A stretch of DNA of 64,000 nt from Microbispora sp. NBC_01189. GTDB lineage: Bacteria; Actinomycetota; Actinomycetes; Streptosporangiales; Streptosporangiaceae. Below are positions 42,256-52,218 of the stretch, one piece after another. The notes beneath the pieces were generated by a model, which was given only the letters and a program-made list of their open reading frames with translations, did no database searches and was not told the origin of the DNA. The stretch lies in contig NZ_CP108581.1 of NCBI RefSeq assembly GCF_036010665.1, positions 893,501 through 957,500 of the forward strand, read 5' to 3'. Made by a program: the position numbers and the translations under genes. How positions within the stretch are numbered: the stretch's first letter is position 1; each line of letters starts with the position of its first letter.

Positions 42256-45200
42256 CTACTCCGCCGTCTTCCTGCGGGAACGTCGCCGTCCCCGGGAGGA
42301 CGGCGCGGAGCCTTCACTCTCGTCTGAGTCGATGGCGTCGGTCACGCTCTCACGCGCCGACGCCGACGCCGCGGCGACCGATCCCTCGTTCGCCGCCAGC
42401 TTGTCGGCCACCGCCTTCTCGACGGCCATCTTGCCCTGCGTGCCGCGCGGCTCGGGCTTGCCCTCGACCGGTTCGGTCGACACGATGATCCCGCGCCCGT
42501 GGCAGCAGTCGCATGGCGTGGAGAACGCCTCCAGCAGGCCCTGGCCGACCCGCTTGCGGGTCATCTGCACCAGGCCCAGCGAGGTGACCTCGGCCACCTG
42601 GTGCTTGGTGCGGTCCCGCGCCAGGCACTCCAGCAGCCGCCGGAGCACCAGGTCGCGGTTGCCCTCCAGCACCATGTCGATGAAGTCGATGACGATGATG
42701 CCGCCGATGTCCCGCAGCCTGAGCTGCCGGACGATCTCCTCGGCCGCCTCCAGGTTGTTGCGGGTGACCGTCTCCTCCAGGTTGCCGCCCTGCCCGGTGA
42801 ACTTGCCGGTGTTGACGTCGACGACGGTCATCGCCTCGGTCCGGTCGATCACCAGGGAGCCGCCGGACGGCAGCCAGACCTTGCGCTCCATCGCCTTGGC
42901 GATCTGCTCGTCGATCCGGTAGGCGGAGAAGGCGTCGGCCTCCTCCTGCCACTTCGACAGCCGCTCGGTGAGGTGCGGGGCGACGTAGCGGACGTACTCG
43001 TCCACGGTCGTCCACGCCTCGTCGCCCTCGACGACCAGCGAGGTGAAGTCCTCGTTGAACACATCGCGGACCACCCGGACGGTCAGGTCGGGCTCGCCCG
43101 ACAGCAGCTCCGGCGGGCTGGCCGACTTGGCCTTGCGCTGGATGTTCTCCCACTGGGCCGACAGCCGGGCCACGTCGCGGGCGAGCTCCTCCTCCGAGGC
43201 GCCCTCGGCGGCGGTGCGCACGATGACGCCCGCGTTCTCCGGCATGACCTTGCGCAGGATCTGCTTGAGCCGGGTCCTCTCCTTGTCGGGCAGCTTGCGG
43301 CTGATCCCGGTCATCGAGCCGTCCGGCACGTAGACGAGGTAGCGGCCGGGGAGGCTGATCTGGGAGGTCAGCCGGGCCCCCTTGTGGCCCATCGGGTCCT
43401 TGGTGACCTGCACCAGCACCGACTGCCCGGACTTCAGCGCCGCCTCGATCCGCTTCGGCTGGCCCTCCAGCCCGGCGGTGTCGAAGTTCACCTCGCCGGC
43501 GTACAGCACCGCGTTGCGGCCCTTGCCGATGTCGACGAACGCGGCCTCCATCGAGGGCAGCACGTTCTGGACCTTGCCCAGATAGACGTTGCCGACGTAC
43601 GACTGGCTCGACTCGCGGTTGACGTAGTGCTCGACGAGGACTCCGTCCTCCAGCACCGCGATCTGGGTGCGGCCGCCCTGGCGGCGCACCACCATGATCC
43701 GCTCGACCGACTCGCGCCGGGCCAGGAACTCCGACTCGGTGATGATCGGCGGCCGGCGGCGGCCCAGCTCGCGGCCCTCGCGGCGGCGCTGCTTCTTCGC
43801 CTCAAGCCGGGTCGATCCCCGTACGCCCTGGACCTCGTCGACGGACGTGGACCGGGTCGCGCGCGGCGCCCGGATGCGGACGACGGTGTTCGGCGGGTCG
43901 TCGGGGGTGGGCTCGGCCTCCTCGCTGCCCCTGCGGCGGCGACGGCGGCGGCGACGGGTGCCGCTCTGGCCGTCGGACTCGTCCTCGGCCTGTTCGCGGT
44001 CTTCGTCGTCGTCCTGCGCGGCCTGCGGCTCGTCGCCCTCGTCCTCGGACTCCTCGCCCTCGTCGGCGTCCCTCGTCCGGCTCCCCCGGCCCCGGCCGCC
44101 ACGGCGGCGGCGACGGCGACGGCCACTGCCGTCGGACTCGTCCTCGCCCTGCTCGCCCTGATCGGCGGACTCCTCCGGCTCCTCCAGCTCCTCGGGCTCC
44201 TCCTGCTCGATGTCCTCGTCGCCTGCCGTCACCGGTGCCGGGGCGGGCGCCGCGGGCCGCTGCACGGGCACCGCGAAGGGGTCGGGAGCCTGGAAGAGCG
44301 GATGGAACAGCGCCGACGGCGCCTGGAAGGTCACCGAGGGCGAGGGCTGCGACCGGGAGGACAGCCCGAAGGGGTCGGCCACGACGTCCGGCCGGCCGTT
44401 CTCCTCCTCGGTCTCACCGGTCTCCTCGACGTCGATGTCCTCGATGTCGAGCGGCTCGTCGTCCAGCGGTTCCTCGTCGGGCAGGTTGAGCCCCAGCGCG
44501 GCGGCAACCTCGGCCTCCGCGGCGCTCATCGCCCTGGATCGTTCCGGTGCGGACTCGTCCGCGCGGGCACGGCGGCGGCGGCGCGGCGCGGGTGTCTCCT
44601 CGGCCGGCGCGGGCGTCTCGGCCTGTTCGGCCTGTTCGGCCGGTTCGGCCTGCTCCGGCGCGTCCGTCCGCTTGCGGCTGCGGCGGCGCCGCGTGGGCGC
44701 GGCCGACTCGTCGTTCCCGCCGTCCACCGGCCCAGTGGTCGGGGTGCCGGTGGTCGGGGTGCCGGTGGTCGCGGGATCAGCGCTCGCGGTCCCGGTGTTC
44801 ACCGGCTCGGGAGCGGCGGCCGGGGCCACGTCGTCACCGGCCGGGGCCTGGGCGGGCACCGGCGTCTCCACAACCGGCGGCGCTTCCGCGACCGGCGTCT
44901 CCGCCGGGGCGGGCTCGGCGGCAGACTCTGTGGCCGGCGGCTCGGCGGTCTTGGCGCGGCGGCGGGTGACCCGCTTCGGCCGCTCCTGGACGACCGGCGC
45001 CTCCTGTCCCGGCTGCCCCTGCTCCGGCCGACCTGCCTGCTCCGGCACAGCGGGTCCGGTGGCCACAGCGGGCTCCGCCGCCCTGGGCGCGGCAGCGGCG
45101 GCCACCGTGGTCACCGGCGGCGGCAGTTCGTCCGGCTCGGGCGGTGGCCCGGCGGGCCGGCTCGCCGACCGGCGGCGTGGTGTGGACGCGCGGACCGCAC

Positions 45201-45297
45201 CGGAGGAAACCACGTTCCCCCCGGCCTGGCCGCGGTCTTCGGTTGTCGTTTCACCGTCAAGGCTCACAGCCCCGTCAGTGGGCTCGTTGTCGAGCAT
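42256..45297 (-). CDS. rne: Ribonuclease E/G family endoribonuclease
   Basis: 1013 residues. A long N-terminal extension (about 1-500) alternates Pro/Ala/Glu-rich, acidic and arginine-rich stretches ([17 protein letters not shown]), likely an RNA- and partner-binding scaffold placed N-terminally as in other actinobacteria. The catalytic core follows (about 510-940) with S1 domain (SYVGNVYLGKVQNVLPSMEA), GIIVIDFIDM with the metal-binding Asp, and a Zn-link CDCCHGRG. The C-terminus is basic. The enzyme initiates mRNA decay and rRNA processing. It lies upstream of rplU as in most actinobacteria. Confidence 0.96.
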   Translation of the reverse strand: MLDNEPTDGAVSLDGETTTEDRGQAGGNVVSSGAVRASTPRRRSASRPAGPPPEPDELPPPVTTVAAAAAPRAAEPAVATGPAVPEQAGRPEQGQPGQEAPVVQERPKRVTRRRAKTAEPPATESAAEPAPAETPVAEAPPVVETPVPAQAPAGDDVAPAAAPEPVNTGTASADPATTGTPTTGTPTTGPVDGGNDESAAPTRRRRSRKRTDAPEQAEPAEQAEQAETPAPAEETPAPRRRRRARADESAPERSRAMSAAEAEVAAALGLNLPDEEPLDDEPLDIEDIDVEETGETEEENGRPDVVADPFGLSSRSQPSPSVTFQAPSALFHPLFQAPDPFAVPVQRPAAPAPAPVTAGDEDIEQEEPEELEEPEESADQGEQGEDESDGSGRRRRRRRGGRGRGSRTRDADEGEESEDEGDEPQAAQDDDEDREQAEDESDGQSGTRRRRRRRRRGSEEAEPTPDDPPNTVVRIRAPRATRSTSVDEVQGVRGSTRLEAKKQRRREGRELGRRRPPIITESEFLARRESVERIMVVRRQGGRTQIAVLEDGVLVEHYVNRESSQSYVGNVYLGKVQNVLPSMEAAFVDIGKGRNAVLYAGEVNFDTAGLEGQPKRIEAALKSGQSVLVQVTKDPMGHKGARLTSQISLPGRYLVYVPDGSMTGISRKLPDKERTRLKQILRKVMPENAGVIVRTAAEGASEEELARDVARLSAQWENIQRKAKSASPPELLSGEPDLTVRVVRDVFNEDFTSLVVEGDEAWTTVDEYVRYVAPHLTERLSKWQEEADAFSAYRIDEQIAKAMERKVWLPSGGSLVIDRTEAMTVVDVNTGKFTGQGGNLEETVTRNNLEAAEEIVRQLRLRDIGGIIVIDFIDMVLEGNRDLVLRRLLECLARDRTKHQVAEVTSLGLVQMTRKRVGQGLLEAFSTPCDCCHGRGIIVSTEPVEGKPEPRGTQGKMAVEKAVADKLAANEGSVAAASASARESVTDAIDSDESEGSAPSSRGRRRSRRKTAE

Positions 45298-45400
45298 GCG
45301 GGCGCTCTCCCGTCAGCCCCCGGGCACGTCTCCGCGCCGCGCGGAGGCTCTCGTCTCTCGCGGTCCGCCGGGCCTCCTGTCGGCGCCGCGGCGGCAAGTC

Positions 45401-46171
45401 TTATCGTTCTTCGCCTGCCCGGTCGAGGTCGAACGGGTCGGCGGGCTCACCGGTCACCGCGTCGAGGGGCCCCTGCGCCAGCCTGGTCACCGCAGCGGGT
45501 GACGGCGGCGCGAAGCCTGCCACGAGACGCAGCCCCATGAGCACGTCATCGGGTCGTACGGCAGGTGTTTCGTGCCGAACAACCATACGAAGTATGACAC
45601 ACGGCTGAACAGGCTCCTGACCTGCCGTCTTCTCCGGCCCCTCCACGACGGTCAGCGTACGCACCGCGTGGCGGGCGTCGAACCGCCGCATTCCCTTCTT
45701 GGTCAGGCGTTCCACCTCGACGTGGCCGGCCGAGAGGAACTCCTTCACCGCCCGCTCGGCCTCCCCCGGTTCGGCTCCCGGGAGCCGCAACTCCCAGACC
45801 GAGCCCTCCAGCCGGTCCGCCAGGCCGCCGTCCCGCGCCTCGACCACGTCGAGCACGTCCAGGCCCGGCGGCAGCGAGGCGTCGAGGTCGTCGCGCACCC
45901 GGCGTGGATCGCACGCCCGGTTGACGCCGATCTCCAGGTATTCGGCCTCGCTCGCCACCCCGGTGGGGGCGGCGCCCGCGTAGGAGATCTTCGGGTGCGG
46001 GTTGAAGCCCGCGCTGTAGGCCACCGGGATCCCCGCTCGCCGCACCGCCCTCTCGACGGCGCGGGAGATGTCGCGGTGGCTGGTGAAGCGCAGCCGCCCC
46101 CGCTTGGCGTAACGCACGCGCAGGCGCTGCACCGTGGGTTCGGGCGCGGGCCCCTCGGGAACGGGTTTCAC
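45401..46171 (-). CDS. Radical SAM-linked protein (TIGR03936/DUF2344)
   Basis: 256 residues without the CxxxCxxC cluster motif. The N-terminus VRYAKRGRLRFTSHRDISRAVERAVRRAGIPVAYS and GFNPHPKISYA are the DUF2344 hallmark. The family always neighbours, or is fused to, the large B12-binding radical SAM protein, as here (82 bp apart). Its role in the supposed RNA- or protein-modifying reaction is not established. Confidence 0.9.
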   Translation of the reverse strand: MKPVPEGPAPEPTVQRLRVRYAKRGRLRFTSHRDISRAVERAVRRAGIPVAYSAGFNPHPKISYAGAAPTGVASEAEYLEIGVNRACDPRRVRDDLDASLPPGLDVLDVVEARDGGLADRLEGSVWELRLPGAEPGEAERAVKEFLSAGHVEVERLTKKGMRRFDARHAVRTLTVVEGPEKTAGQEPVQPCVILRMVVRHETPAVRPDDVLMGLRLVAGFAPPSPAAVTRLAQGPLDAVTGEPADPFDLDRAGEER

Positions 46172-46253
46172 CAGTTCCGTCGTCCTTCCAATATCGGTCA
46201 GTCGTCTTGTCGGGCAGTTCGTCCAGGCAGTTCGTCCAGGCAGTGCGCGGGCG

Positions 46254-48176
46254 TCAGATCACCGTGAGGGGCAGGAGCTTCCTGCCCGTCGGGCCGACCT
46301 GGATCTCCGTACCCATCGTCGGGCAGACGCCGCAGTCGTAGCAGGGCGTCCAGCGGCAGTCCTCGACCTCGACGTCGCCCAGCGCGTCCTGCCAGTCCTG
46401 CCACAGCCACTCGCGGTCGAGACCGGCGTCGAGGTGGTCCCAAGGGAGCACCTCGTGCTCGTCCCGCTCACGGATCGTGTACCACTCCACGTTCACCGGC
46501 TCGCCCTCCAGGGCCCGCTCGGCCGCGGCCATCCACCGCTCGAACGAGAAGTGCTCGCTCCAGCCGTCGAACCGGCCGCCGTCCTCCCAGACCGCCCGGA
46601 TGACCCTGCCCACGCGGCGGTCGCCCCGCGACAGCAGCCCCTCCACGATCGACGGCTTGCCGTCGTGGTAGCGGTAGCCGATGGCCCTGCCGTACTCCTT
46701 GTCGGAGCGCAGGGCCTCGCGCAGCGCCCGCAGCCGACGGTCCACCGTCTCGTGGTCGCACTGGGCGGCCCACTGGAACGGCGTGTGCGGCTTGGGCACG
46801 AACCCGCCGATGGAGACCGTGCAGCGGACGTCCCGCGAGCCGGTCGCCTCCCGGCCCGCCCTGATGACCTTCTTCGCCAGGTCGGCGATGCCGAGGACGT
46901 CCACGTCCTCCTCCGTCGGCAGCCCGCACATGAAGTAGAGCTTCACCTGCCGCCAGCCGTTGGAGTAGGCGGTGGTCACCGTGCGGATCAGGTCCTCCTC
47001 GGTGACCATCTTGTTGATCACCTTGCGCATCCGCTCGGACCCGCCCTCCGGCGCGAACGTCAGCCCGGACCGGCGGCCGTTCCGGGACAGCTCGTTGGCG
47101 AGGTCGATGTTGAACGCGTCGACCCGGGTGGAGGGCAGGGACAGCCCGATCTGGCTGCCGTCGTAACGGTCGGCGAGGCCCCTGGTGATGTCGGCGATCT
47201 CGGAGTGGTCCGCACTGGACAGCGACAGCAGCCCGACCTCGCTGAAGCCGGACTCCTTGATCCCCGCCTCGACCATGTCGCCGACCGTGGTGATCGACCG
47301 CTCCCGCACCGGACGGGTGATCATGCCCGCCTGGCAGAAGCGGCAGCCCCGGGTGCAGCCCCGGAAGATCTCGACGCTGAACCGCTCGTGCACGGTCTCG
47401 GCCAGCGGGACCAGCGGTTTCTTCGGGTACGGCCACTCGTCGAGGTCCATGACCGTGTGCTTGAAGACGCGCGACGGCACGCCGTCGCGGTTGGGGACGA
47501 CCCGCATGATGCGGCCGTCCGGGTGGTACTCGACGTCATAGAACTTCGGGACGTACACCCCGCCCGTGGAGGCGAGGCGCATCAGCAGTTCGTCACGGCC
47601 GCCGGGGCTGCCCTCGGACTTCCACTCGCGCAGCACCTCGGAGATCGCGATGGCGATCTGCTCGCCGTCGCCGAGCACTGCGGCGTCGAGGAAGCCGGCG
47701 ATGGGCTCCGGGTTGAAGGCGGCGTGGCCGCCCGCCAGCACGATCGGGTCCTCGCCGGTGCGGTCCGCCGCCTCCAGCGGGATCCCCGCCAGGTCGAGCG
47801 CGGTGAGCAGGTTCGTGTAGCCGAGCTCGGTGGCGAACGACACCCCGAGGACGTCGAACGCGCGAACCGGCCGGTGGCCGTCCACGGTGAACTGCGGGAG
47901 ACCCTCGGACCGCATGAGCGCCTCGAGGTCGGGCCACACCGCGTAGGTGCGCTCGGCCAGCGTCTCGGGCAGCTCGTTGAGGATCTCGTAGAGGATCTGC
48001 ACCCCCTGGTTGGGCAGGCCGACCTCGTAGGCGTCCGGATACATCAGGGCCCACCGGACGGTCGCCTCGTCCCAGTCCTTGACCGTCGAGTTCAGCTCGC
48101 CCCCGACGTACTGGATCGGCTTCTGCACCCTCGGCAGCAGCGGCTCCAGGCGGGGAAACAACGACTCGACAGACAT
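46254..48176 (-). CDS. B12-binding-domain radical SAM protein (TIGR03960)
   Basis: 640 residues. A cobalamin-binding-like N-terminal region comes first (about 40-230). The radical SAM cluster follows at C274-C278-C281 (FRGCTRGCRFCQAG) with downstream SLPSTRVDAFNIDLANEL and LKLYFMCGLPTEE. A C-terminal Cys cluster CYDCGVCP may bind a second metal centre. The ATG at 48176 marks the conserved MSVESLFPRLEPLLPRV. Its reaction is unknown; the gene pair before rne is conserved in actinobacteria. Confidence 0.92.
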   Translation of the reverse strand: MSVESLFPRLEPLLPRVQKPIQYVGGELNSTVKDWDEATVRWALMYPDAYEVGLPNQGVQILYEILNELPETLAERTYAVWPDLEALMRSEGLPQFTVDGHRPVRAFDVLGVSFATELGYTNLLTALDLAGIPLEAADRTGEDPIVLAGGHAAFNPEPIAGFLDAAVLGDGEQIAIAISEVLREWKSEGSPGGRDELLMRLASTGGVYVPKFYDVEYHPDGRIMRVVPNRDGVPSRVFKHTVMDLDEWPYPKKPLVPLAETVHERFSVEIFRGCTRGCRFCQAGMITRPVRERSITTVGDMVEAGIKESGFSEVGLLSLSSADHSEIADITRGLADRYDGSQIGLSLPSTRVDAFNIDLANELSRNGRRSGLTFAPEGGSERMRKVINKMVTEEDLIRTVTTAYSNGWRQVKLYFMCGLPTEEDVDVLGIADLAKKVIRAGREATGSRDVRCTVSIGGFVPKPHTPFQWAAQCDHETVDRRLRALREALRSDKEYGRAIGYRYHDGKPSIVEGLLSRGDRRVGRVIRAVWEDGGRFDGWSEHFSFERWMAAAERALEGEPVNVEWYTIRERDEHEVLPWDHLDAGLDREWLWQDWQDALGDVEVEDCRWTPCYDCGVCPTMGTEIQVGPTGRKLLPLTVI

Positions 48177-48247
48177 GCCTCCAGGGTATCGGCTTCCGGG
48201 AGTGGCCCCTGCGGATCTTGCCGACCCTCGTGGGGCTCCAGGAGGGC

Positions 48248-49129
48248 TCAGAAGGGGTGCCACAGCCGGTCGTCCCCGGCGCGCAGCGAGGCCAGGCGGT
48301 GACGCAGCTCCGCGAGCGCCGCCGCGTCCCGGTGCCCGATGCGCAGGGCGGCCGTCAGCGTCTGGAGCTCCCGGATGTCGCGCAGCACCGGATATCCCGG
48401 CCAGTCCCGGATGTCGTGCCCGTAGGCATGGGCGAAGCCGTCCCGCTGGGCGTCGGACACGCCGAACCGCGCGCCCTGCAGCGTGGGAACCAGGTCGAGC
48501 TCGCGCGGCCCGGCGCCGGCCGAGTCCCAGTCGCACAGCAGCAGCCGGTCCCGCGTGCGGATCAGGTTGCCCCGGTGCGCGTCGCCGTGGACCAGCCCGT
48601 ACGGCAGCGCGAACTCGACGCGCTCGTAGTACGCCTCCTCCAGTGCCCCGCACCGCTCCAGCAGCCACTCCCGTTCCTCGTCGTCCAGCACGCGGCTCGC
48701 GCGTACGGCCCGCCGCACGCGGCCGAAGGGATCGAAGGTCGGCAGCTCGAACGGCACGGGCGGCAGGGAGTGCAGGCGGCGCAGCAGCAGGCCGAGCGGG
48801 ACCGGGTCGCCGTCGCCCGCGCCCTCCTCGTAGTGCCAGAAGGTCGCCAGGCAGCCCTCCACCGCGAGGGGCTGGCGCACGTCGAGCGGCAGCGTGACCG
48901 GGAAGCCCCGCTCGTGCAGCCACCTCGTGACCTTGAGCGAGGTGACCAGCCGGTCGTACTTGCCGGGGGCGCCCGTCTCGGCGAGGCGGACGACCACGCC
49001 CTCGCCCGGCAGGTGGTAGACGACATTGGCGAAGCTGCGCAGCAGCCGGGCGCCGGACGCGTCGAGCCCCGCCAGGCGGCAGGCCTCCGCGAGCGCGGGC
49101 GGGGTGCCCGCGACGGTGGAGACGGTCAT
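48248..49129 (-). CDS. Phosphotransferase (APH / choline kinase family)
   Basis: 293 residues. The kinase-like core has the catalytic loop GLVHGDAHRGNLI (about 182-194) and the metal-binding LLCDWDSAGAGPRELDL (about 201-217), as in aminoglycoside phosphotransferases. The N-terminal ATP-binding lobe (RLLRSFANVVYHLPGEGVVVRLAE) is typical of the actinobacterial group with unknown substrates rather than of resistance enzymes. The ATG overlaps the end of the TPR regulator by 4 bp, implying joint action. Confidence 0.85.
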   Translation of the reverse strand: MTVSTVAGTPPALAEACRLAGLDASGARLLRSFANVVYHLPGEGVVVRLAETGAPGKYDRLVTSLKVTRWLHERGFPVTLPLDVRQPLAVEGCLATFWHYEEGAGDGDPVPLGLLLRRLHSLPPVPFELPTFDPFGRVRRAVRASRVLDDEEREWLLERCGALEEAYYERVEFALPYGLVHGDAHRGNLIRTRDRLLLCDWDSAGAGPRELDLVPTLQGARFGVSDAQRDGFAHAYGHDIRDWPGYPVLRDIRELQTLTAALRIGHRDAAALAELRHRLASLRAGDDRLWHPF

Positions 49130-50577
49130 CCCACGCCTCCTTCGGTCACCGGCGCCTCCGGCAGCGCGCGGGCCGCCGACTGGGGCAGGCCGGACGCGCA
49201 GAACGCCTCCAGCCGGTCGGCGAGCGGGCCGCCCATCCGCGGCCGGGCGGCCCGCAGGGTCTCGGCCAGGCTGTCGATCCTGCGCTCGGGCGGCAGGTCG
49301 AACAGCGGCGCCATGGCCCGCTCCGCTCCGGCGGGATCGTCTTCCAGCAGATGTGCGGCGGCGAGGTGGGCCGCGGCCATCGCCTCGCAGCCGTACGACC
49401 TGTTCTGCCGGTCCTCCCGCGCGTACAGGTCGAGCGCCGCGCGGGCCTGGTCGATCGCGCGGTCCGGCCGGCCGAGGTGGAGGTACGCGACGGCCGTGTA
49501 GTAGGCGTGCTTGGCGGGCCGGAAGGCGAACTCGCCGGCGAAGCCGTCGTGCAGTTCGTCTCCCGCCCCCGGCTCGCGGGCGTCGGCCGCCTTGAGCAGG
49601 TCGTCCTCGGCCTCCCGGGTCCAGCCGAGCATGGCGCCGGCGCGGGCGCGCAGCATGTGCAGGCGCGCGCCGCCCTGTCCCCTCGGGAGGTGGGTCAGGC
49701 CGGCCTCGGCGTATCCCGCCGCGTCCTCGTAGCGCCGGTCCCACAGCGCCACCGACGCCTGCATGCCGCGCGCCCACCCCATCAGCGACTGGTGCCCGGC
49801 GATCCTGCCGTACGTCCAGGCGGCGCGGGCGAGGGTGTCGGCGGGCATCCGGCGGCCCATGTCCATGCTGGCGTTGGCCATGAGACCGCACAGCGTGCCC
49901 GCCAGGAAGTAGAGCTCACCGGCCTGGGCCGGGTGGACGCGCCGTTCCAGCGCCCGCCGGGCCTGCTCCTGCAGCACCCGCATCTCGACGAACAGCGGCA
50001 GCGGCGACTCCCAGACGTACCGCCGCGACAGCCAGATCACCTGGGTGCGCAGCCGCTCCAGCACGCTGTCGCCGACCTCGCTCGTCTCGGCCCGCTCGGC
50101 GTGCTCGCTGGCCTCCCGGGCGGCGGCCGTGACCAGGTCCGGCGCCGCGCCGCGCGCCCACGGCCCGCGCTGCCCCGGTTCCGGGCGGCGCATCTCCTCC
50201 GGCGTGTAGTCGCGGGCGAACCCGAGTTGCACCGGCCCGGTCTCGAACAGCCGGCACAGCAGGTCGGTGTAGTCACGGTCGGGGCGGGCCCCGGCCTCCC
50301 ACTCCCGCCAGGACCGCTCGGTGAGCCCCCGGCGCTTGATCCGCTCACGGTCGCACATCGCGTGGAAGCGCTCGATCGCCTCCTCGACCGTCCACCCGTA
50401 CGACAGCCGGAGGCACTTGAAGCGCGACAGCCGCGGGCAGCAGAGATGGATCTCCTCGGCGATCTGGTGAAAGACCGCGGTCGTGGGCGGGTCCCCGAGA
50501 GCGGCGAGGGTGCGCTCGCGGATACCGCCGGCGATCTGGATGGCGGACCGGTCCCCGCCTCGTGAGGGTGTCGTCAT
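49126..50577 (-). CDS. HTH-like/TPR regulator coupled to a phosphotransferase
   Basis: 483 residues. The N-terminal 120 residues (CPRLSRFKCLRLSYGWTVEE, GLTERSWREWEAGARPDRDY and DLLCRLFET) resemble an XRE-like DNA-binding module found in streptomycete regulators. The rest is alpha-helical with TPR-like repeats (for example AYLHLGRPDRAIDQARAALDLYA), usually peptide- or protein-binding. The ATG at 50577 has GGGAGAG six bases upstream; 50604 is less likely. It is the central gene of a three-gene unit. Confidence 0.8.
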   Translation of the reverse strand: MTTPSRGGDRSAIQIAGGIRERTLAALGDPPTTAVFHQIAEEIHLCCPRLSRFKCLRLSYGWTVEEAIERFHAMCDRERIKRRGLTERSWREWEAGARPDRDYTDLLCRLFETGPVQLGFARDYTPEEMRRPEPGQRGPWARGAAPDLVTAAAREASEHAERAETSEVGDSVLERLRTQVIWLSRRYVWESPLPLFVEMRVLQEQARRALERRVHPAQAGELYFLAGTLCGLMANASMDMGRRMPADTLARAAWTYGRIAGHQSLMGWARGMQASVALWDRRYEDAAGYAEAGLTHLPRGQGGARLHMLRARAGAMLGWTREAEDDLLKAADAREPGAGDELHDGFAGEFAFRPAKHAYYTAVAYLHLGRPDRAIDQARAALDLYAREDRQNRSYGCEAMAAAHLAAAHLLEDDPAGAERAMAPLFDLPPERRIDSLAETLRAARPRMGGPLADRLEAFCASGLPQSAARALPEAPVTEGGVG

Positions 50578-50631
50578 CGGCTCTCCCAGTGGTGACACCC
50601 GCACGCTAATGGTGTCGATGTCACGAACCGG

Positions 50632-50880
50632 TCACCTCGCGCACTGCGAGTCGCTCTCCTCCACCCGGAGGGGCGCGATTCTCCCGCCGCTGCGCAACTG
50701 CGCCGTGAAGAGCTGTCCGCACAGGCTCGCCGGCGTCTCGGCGAACCACACCGTCGGCGGGTCGCCCGCGGCCGCGGCGGCCCACCGGCCGCCGCCGTAC
50801 ACGATCCGGTAGTCGGGAAAGGCACTGCGCAGCAGTTCAAGGGCACGCTGGCGGTCCCGCGCCTCGTTGTCCGGAGTCAC
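50632..50880 (-). CDS. Small hypothetical protein, first gene of the TPR/phosphotransferase unit
   Basis: 82 residues starting with GTG directly after GGAGGAAC. The sequence includes FPDYRIVYGGGRWAAAAAG and WFAETPASLCGQL; no membrane helix and no family known to me. It lies 54 bp before the TPR regulator on the same strand. Its strong ribosome-binding site argues that it is real. Confidence 0.6.
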   Translation of the reverse strand: MTPDNEARDRQRALELLRSAFPDYRIVYGGGRWAAAAAGDPPTVWFAETPASLCGQLFTAQLRSGGRIAPLRVEESDSQCAR

Positions 50881-51035
50881 CGTTCCTCCGTAATGGTTCG
50901 TTCAGCCCCCGAACCTGTTCCGTTCCCATACTGTTCGCCGCGCCGTGCGGCCGCCAGTGAGAGCCGGGATCCGCCACCCTGCGAACCGCTCTCATGCGAG
51001 TGTCACGAGGACATCAGGACGACATCAGCACGACG

Positions 51036-52208
51036 TCAGGACGAGAAGGGCCGCGATCTGAGGTGGATCGCCTGGAGCACGGCCACCGCCGTCATGTTCG
51101 CGAACGTCGCGGTGCCGCCGTAGGACACGAACGGCAGCGGCACGCCGGTGATGGGCATGATGCCGATGGTCATGCCGACGTTGACGAGGGTCTGGAAGGC
51201 GAGCCACGCGACGACCCCACCGGCGACGAGCGCGCTGAACCGGTCGTTGCACGTCTGGGCGATCCGGGCGCCGCGCAGCAGGATCAGGCCGAGCAGCGCC
51301 ACCACGGCGACGGACCCGACGAAGCCGAGCTCCTCCCCCGCGACGGTGAAGATGAAGTCGGTGTGCTGCTCGGGCACGAAGCGGCCGGTGGTCTGCCCAC
51401 CGTGGAACAGCCCCTTGCCGAACAACTCGCCCGACCCGATCGCCACCAGGGCCTGCCTGCTGTTGTAACCGACGCCGCGGGGGTCGCTCGACGGGTCGAG
51501 CAGCGCGGTGAACCGCGCCACCTGGTACGGCTTGAGCAGCCCCAGCGACCACACCGCGATCCCGGCGGTGGCCGCGAGCAGGATCCCGGCGGCCACCCAG
51601 CGCTTGCGCACCCCGGCGAGCACGATGATCGCGCCGGTGATCGTCGCGAGCACCATCGTCGTGCCGAGGTCGGGTTCGAGCATGATGAGGCCCGCTGCCA
51701 CGCCGGTCAGCGCGAGGCACAGCACGACGTTCAGGGCCCGCGGCCGGTCCTTGTCCCGTTCGGACGGCCGCGCGAGCAGCCGCGCGAGCATCAGCACGAG
51801 CACCGGTTTGGCCAGCTCGTCCGGCTGCACGGCGAAGCCGCCGCCGACCATGATCCAGGAGTGGTGCCCGTTGATCGTGGAACCCATCGGGGTCAGCACG
51901 AGCACCAGCCCCACGAGCGCCACGGCGTACAGGACCGGCGCGTACGTGCGGAGCCACCGGTAGTCGCTCACGGCGACGGCGCTGTAGAGGGCCAGCCCGA
52001 TGAGTAGGTTGATCACGTGTTTCTTGGCCATCGCGGTCGGCTCGATGGACGACCACGTCCTGGTCGACGACCACACCAGCAGCGTGCCCACGACGCTGAG
52101 CGCGAGAACCGCGCCGAGGAGAAGCCAGTCCATCCGCCAGACGACCGCGCCGCGGCCGATCGCCCGCCGCGCCAGCGATCCGCGTCCCACCCTCATGGCC
52201 TCGGTCAT
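51036..52208 (-). CDS. rodA: Rod-shape SEDS peptidoglycan polymerase RodA
   Basis: 390 residues, about 10 membrane helices. SEDS motifs: EPDLGTTMVL (with the catalytic Asp), ALVAIGSGELFGKG, PEQHTDFIFTVAGEELGFVG and GVPLPFVSYGGTA. RodA polymerises glycan strands together with PBP2 (the next gene upstream, 10 bp away) in lateral wall or spore-wall growth. The ATG at 52208 leaves a short basic cytoplasmic N-terminus. Confidence 0.95.
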   Translation of the reverse strand: MTEAMRVGRGSLARRAIGRGAVVWRMDWLLLGAVLALSVVGTLLVWSSTRTWSSIEPTAMAKKHVINLLIGLALYSAVAVSDYRWLRTYAPVLYAVALVGLVLVLTPMGSTINGHHSWIMVGGGFAVQPDELAKPVLVLMLARLLARPSERDKDRPRALNVVLCLALTGVAAGLIMLEPDLGTTMVLATITGAIIVLAGVRKRWVAAGILLAATAGIAVWSLGLLKPYQVARFTALLDPSSDPRGVGYNSRQALVAIGSGELFGKGLFHGGQTTGRFVPEQHTDFIFTVAGEELGFVGSVAVVALLGLILLRGARIAQTCNDRFSALVAGGVVAWLAFQTLVNVGMTIGIMPITGVPLPFVSYGGTATFANMTAVAVLQAIHLRSRPFSS

Positions 52209-52218
52209 GGCAGGCGCC

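Noticed and set aside
42499..45540. Plus-strand frame of over 1000 codons opposite rne
   Set aside because: It mirrors the rne gene exactly; the protein is low complexity and rne is unmistakable on the other strand.
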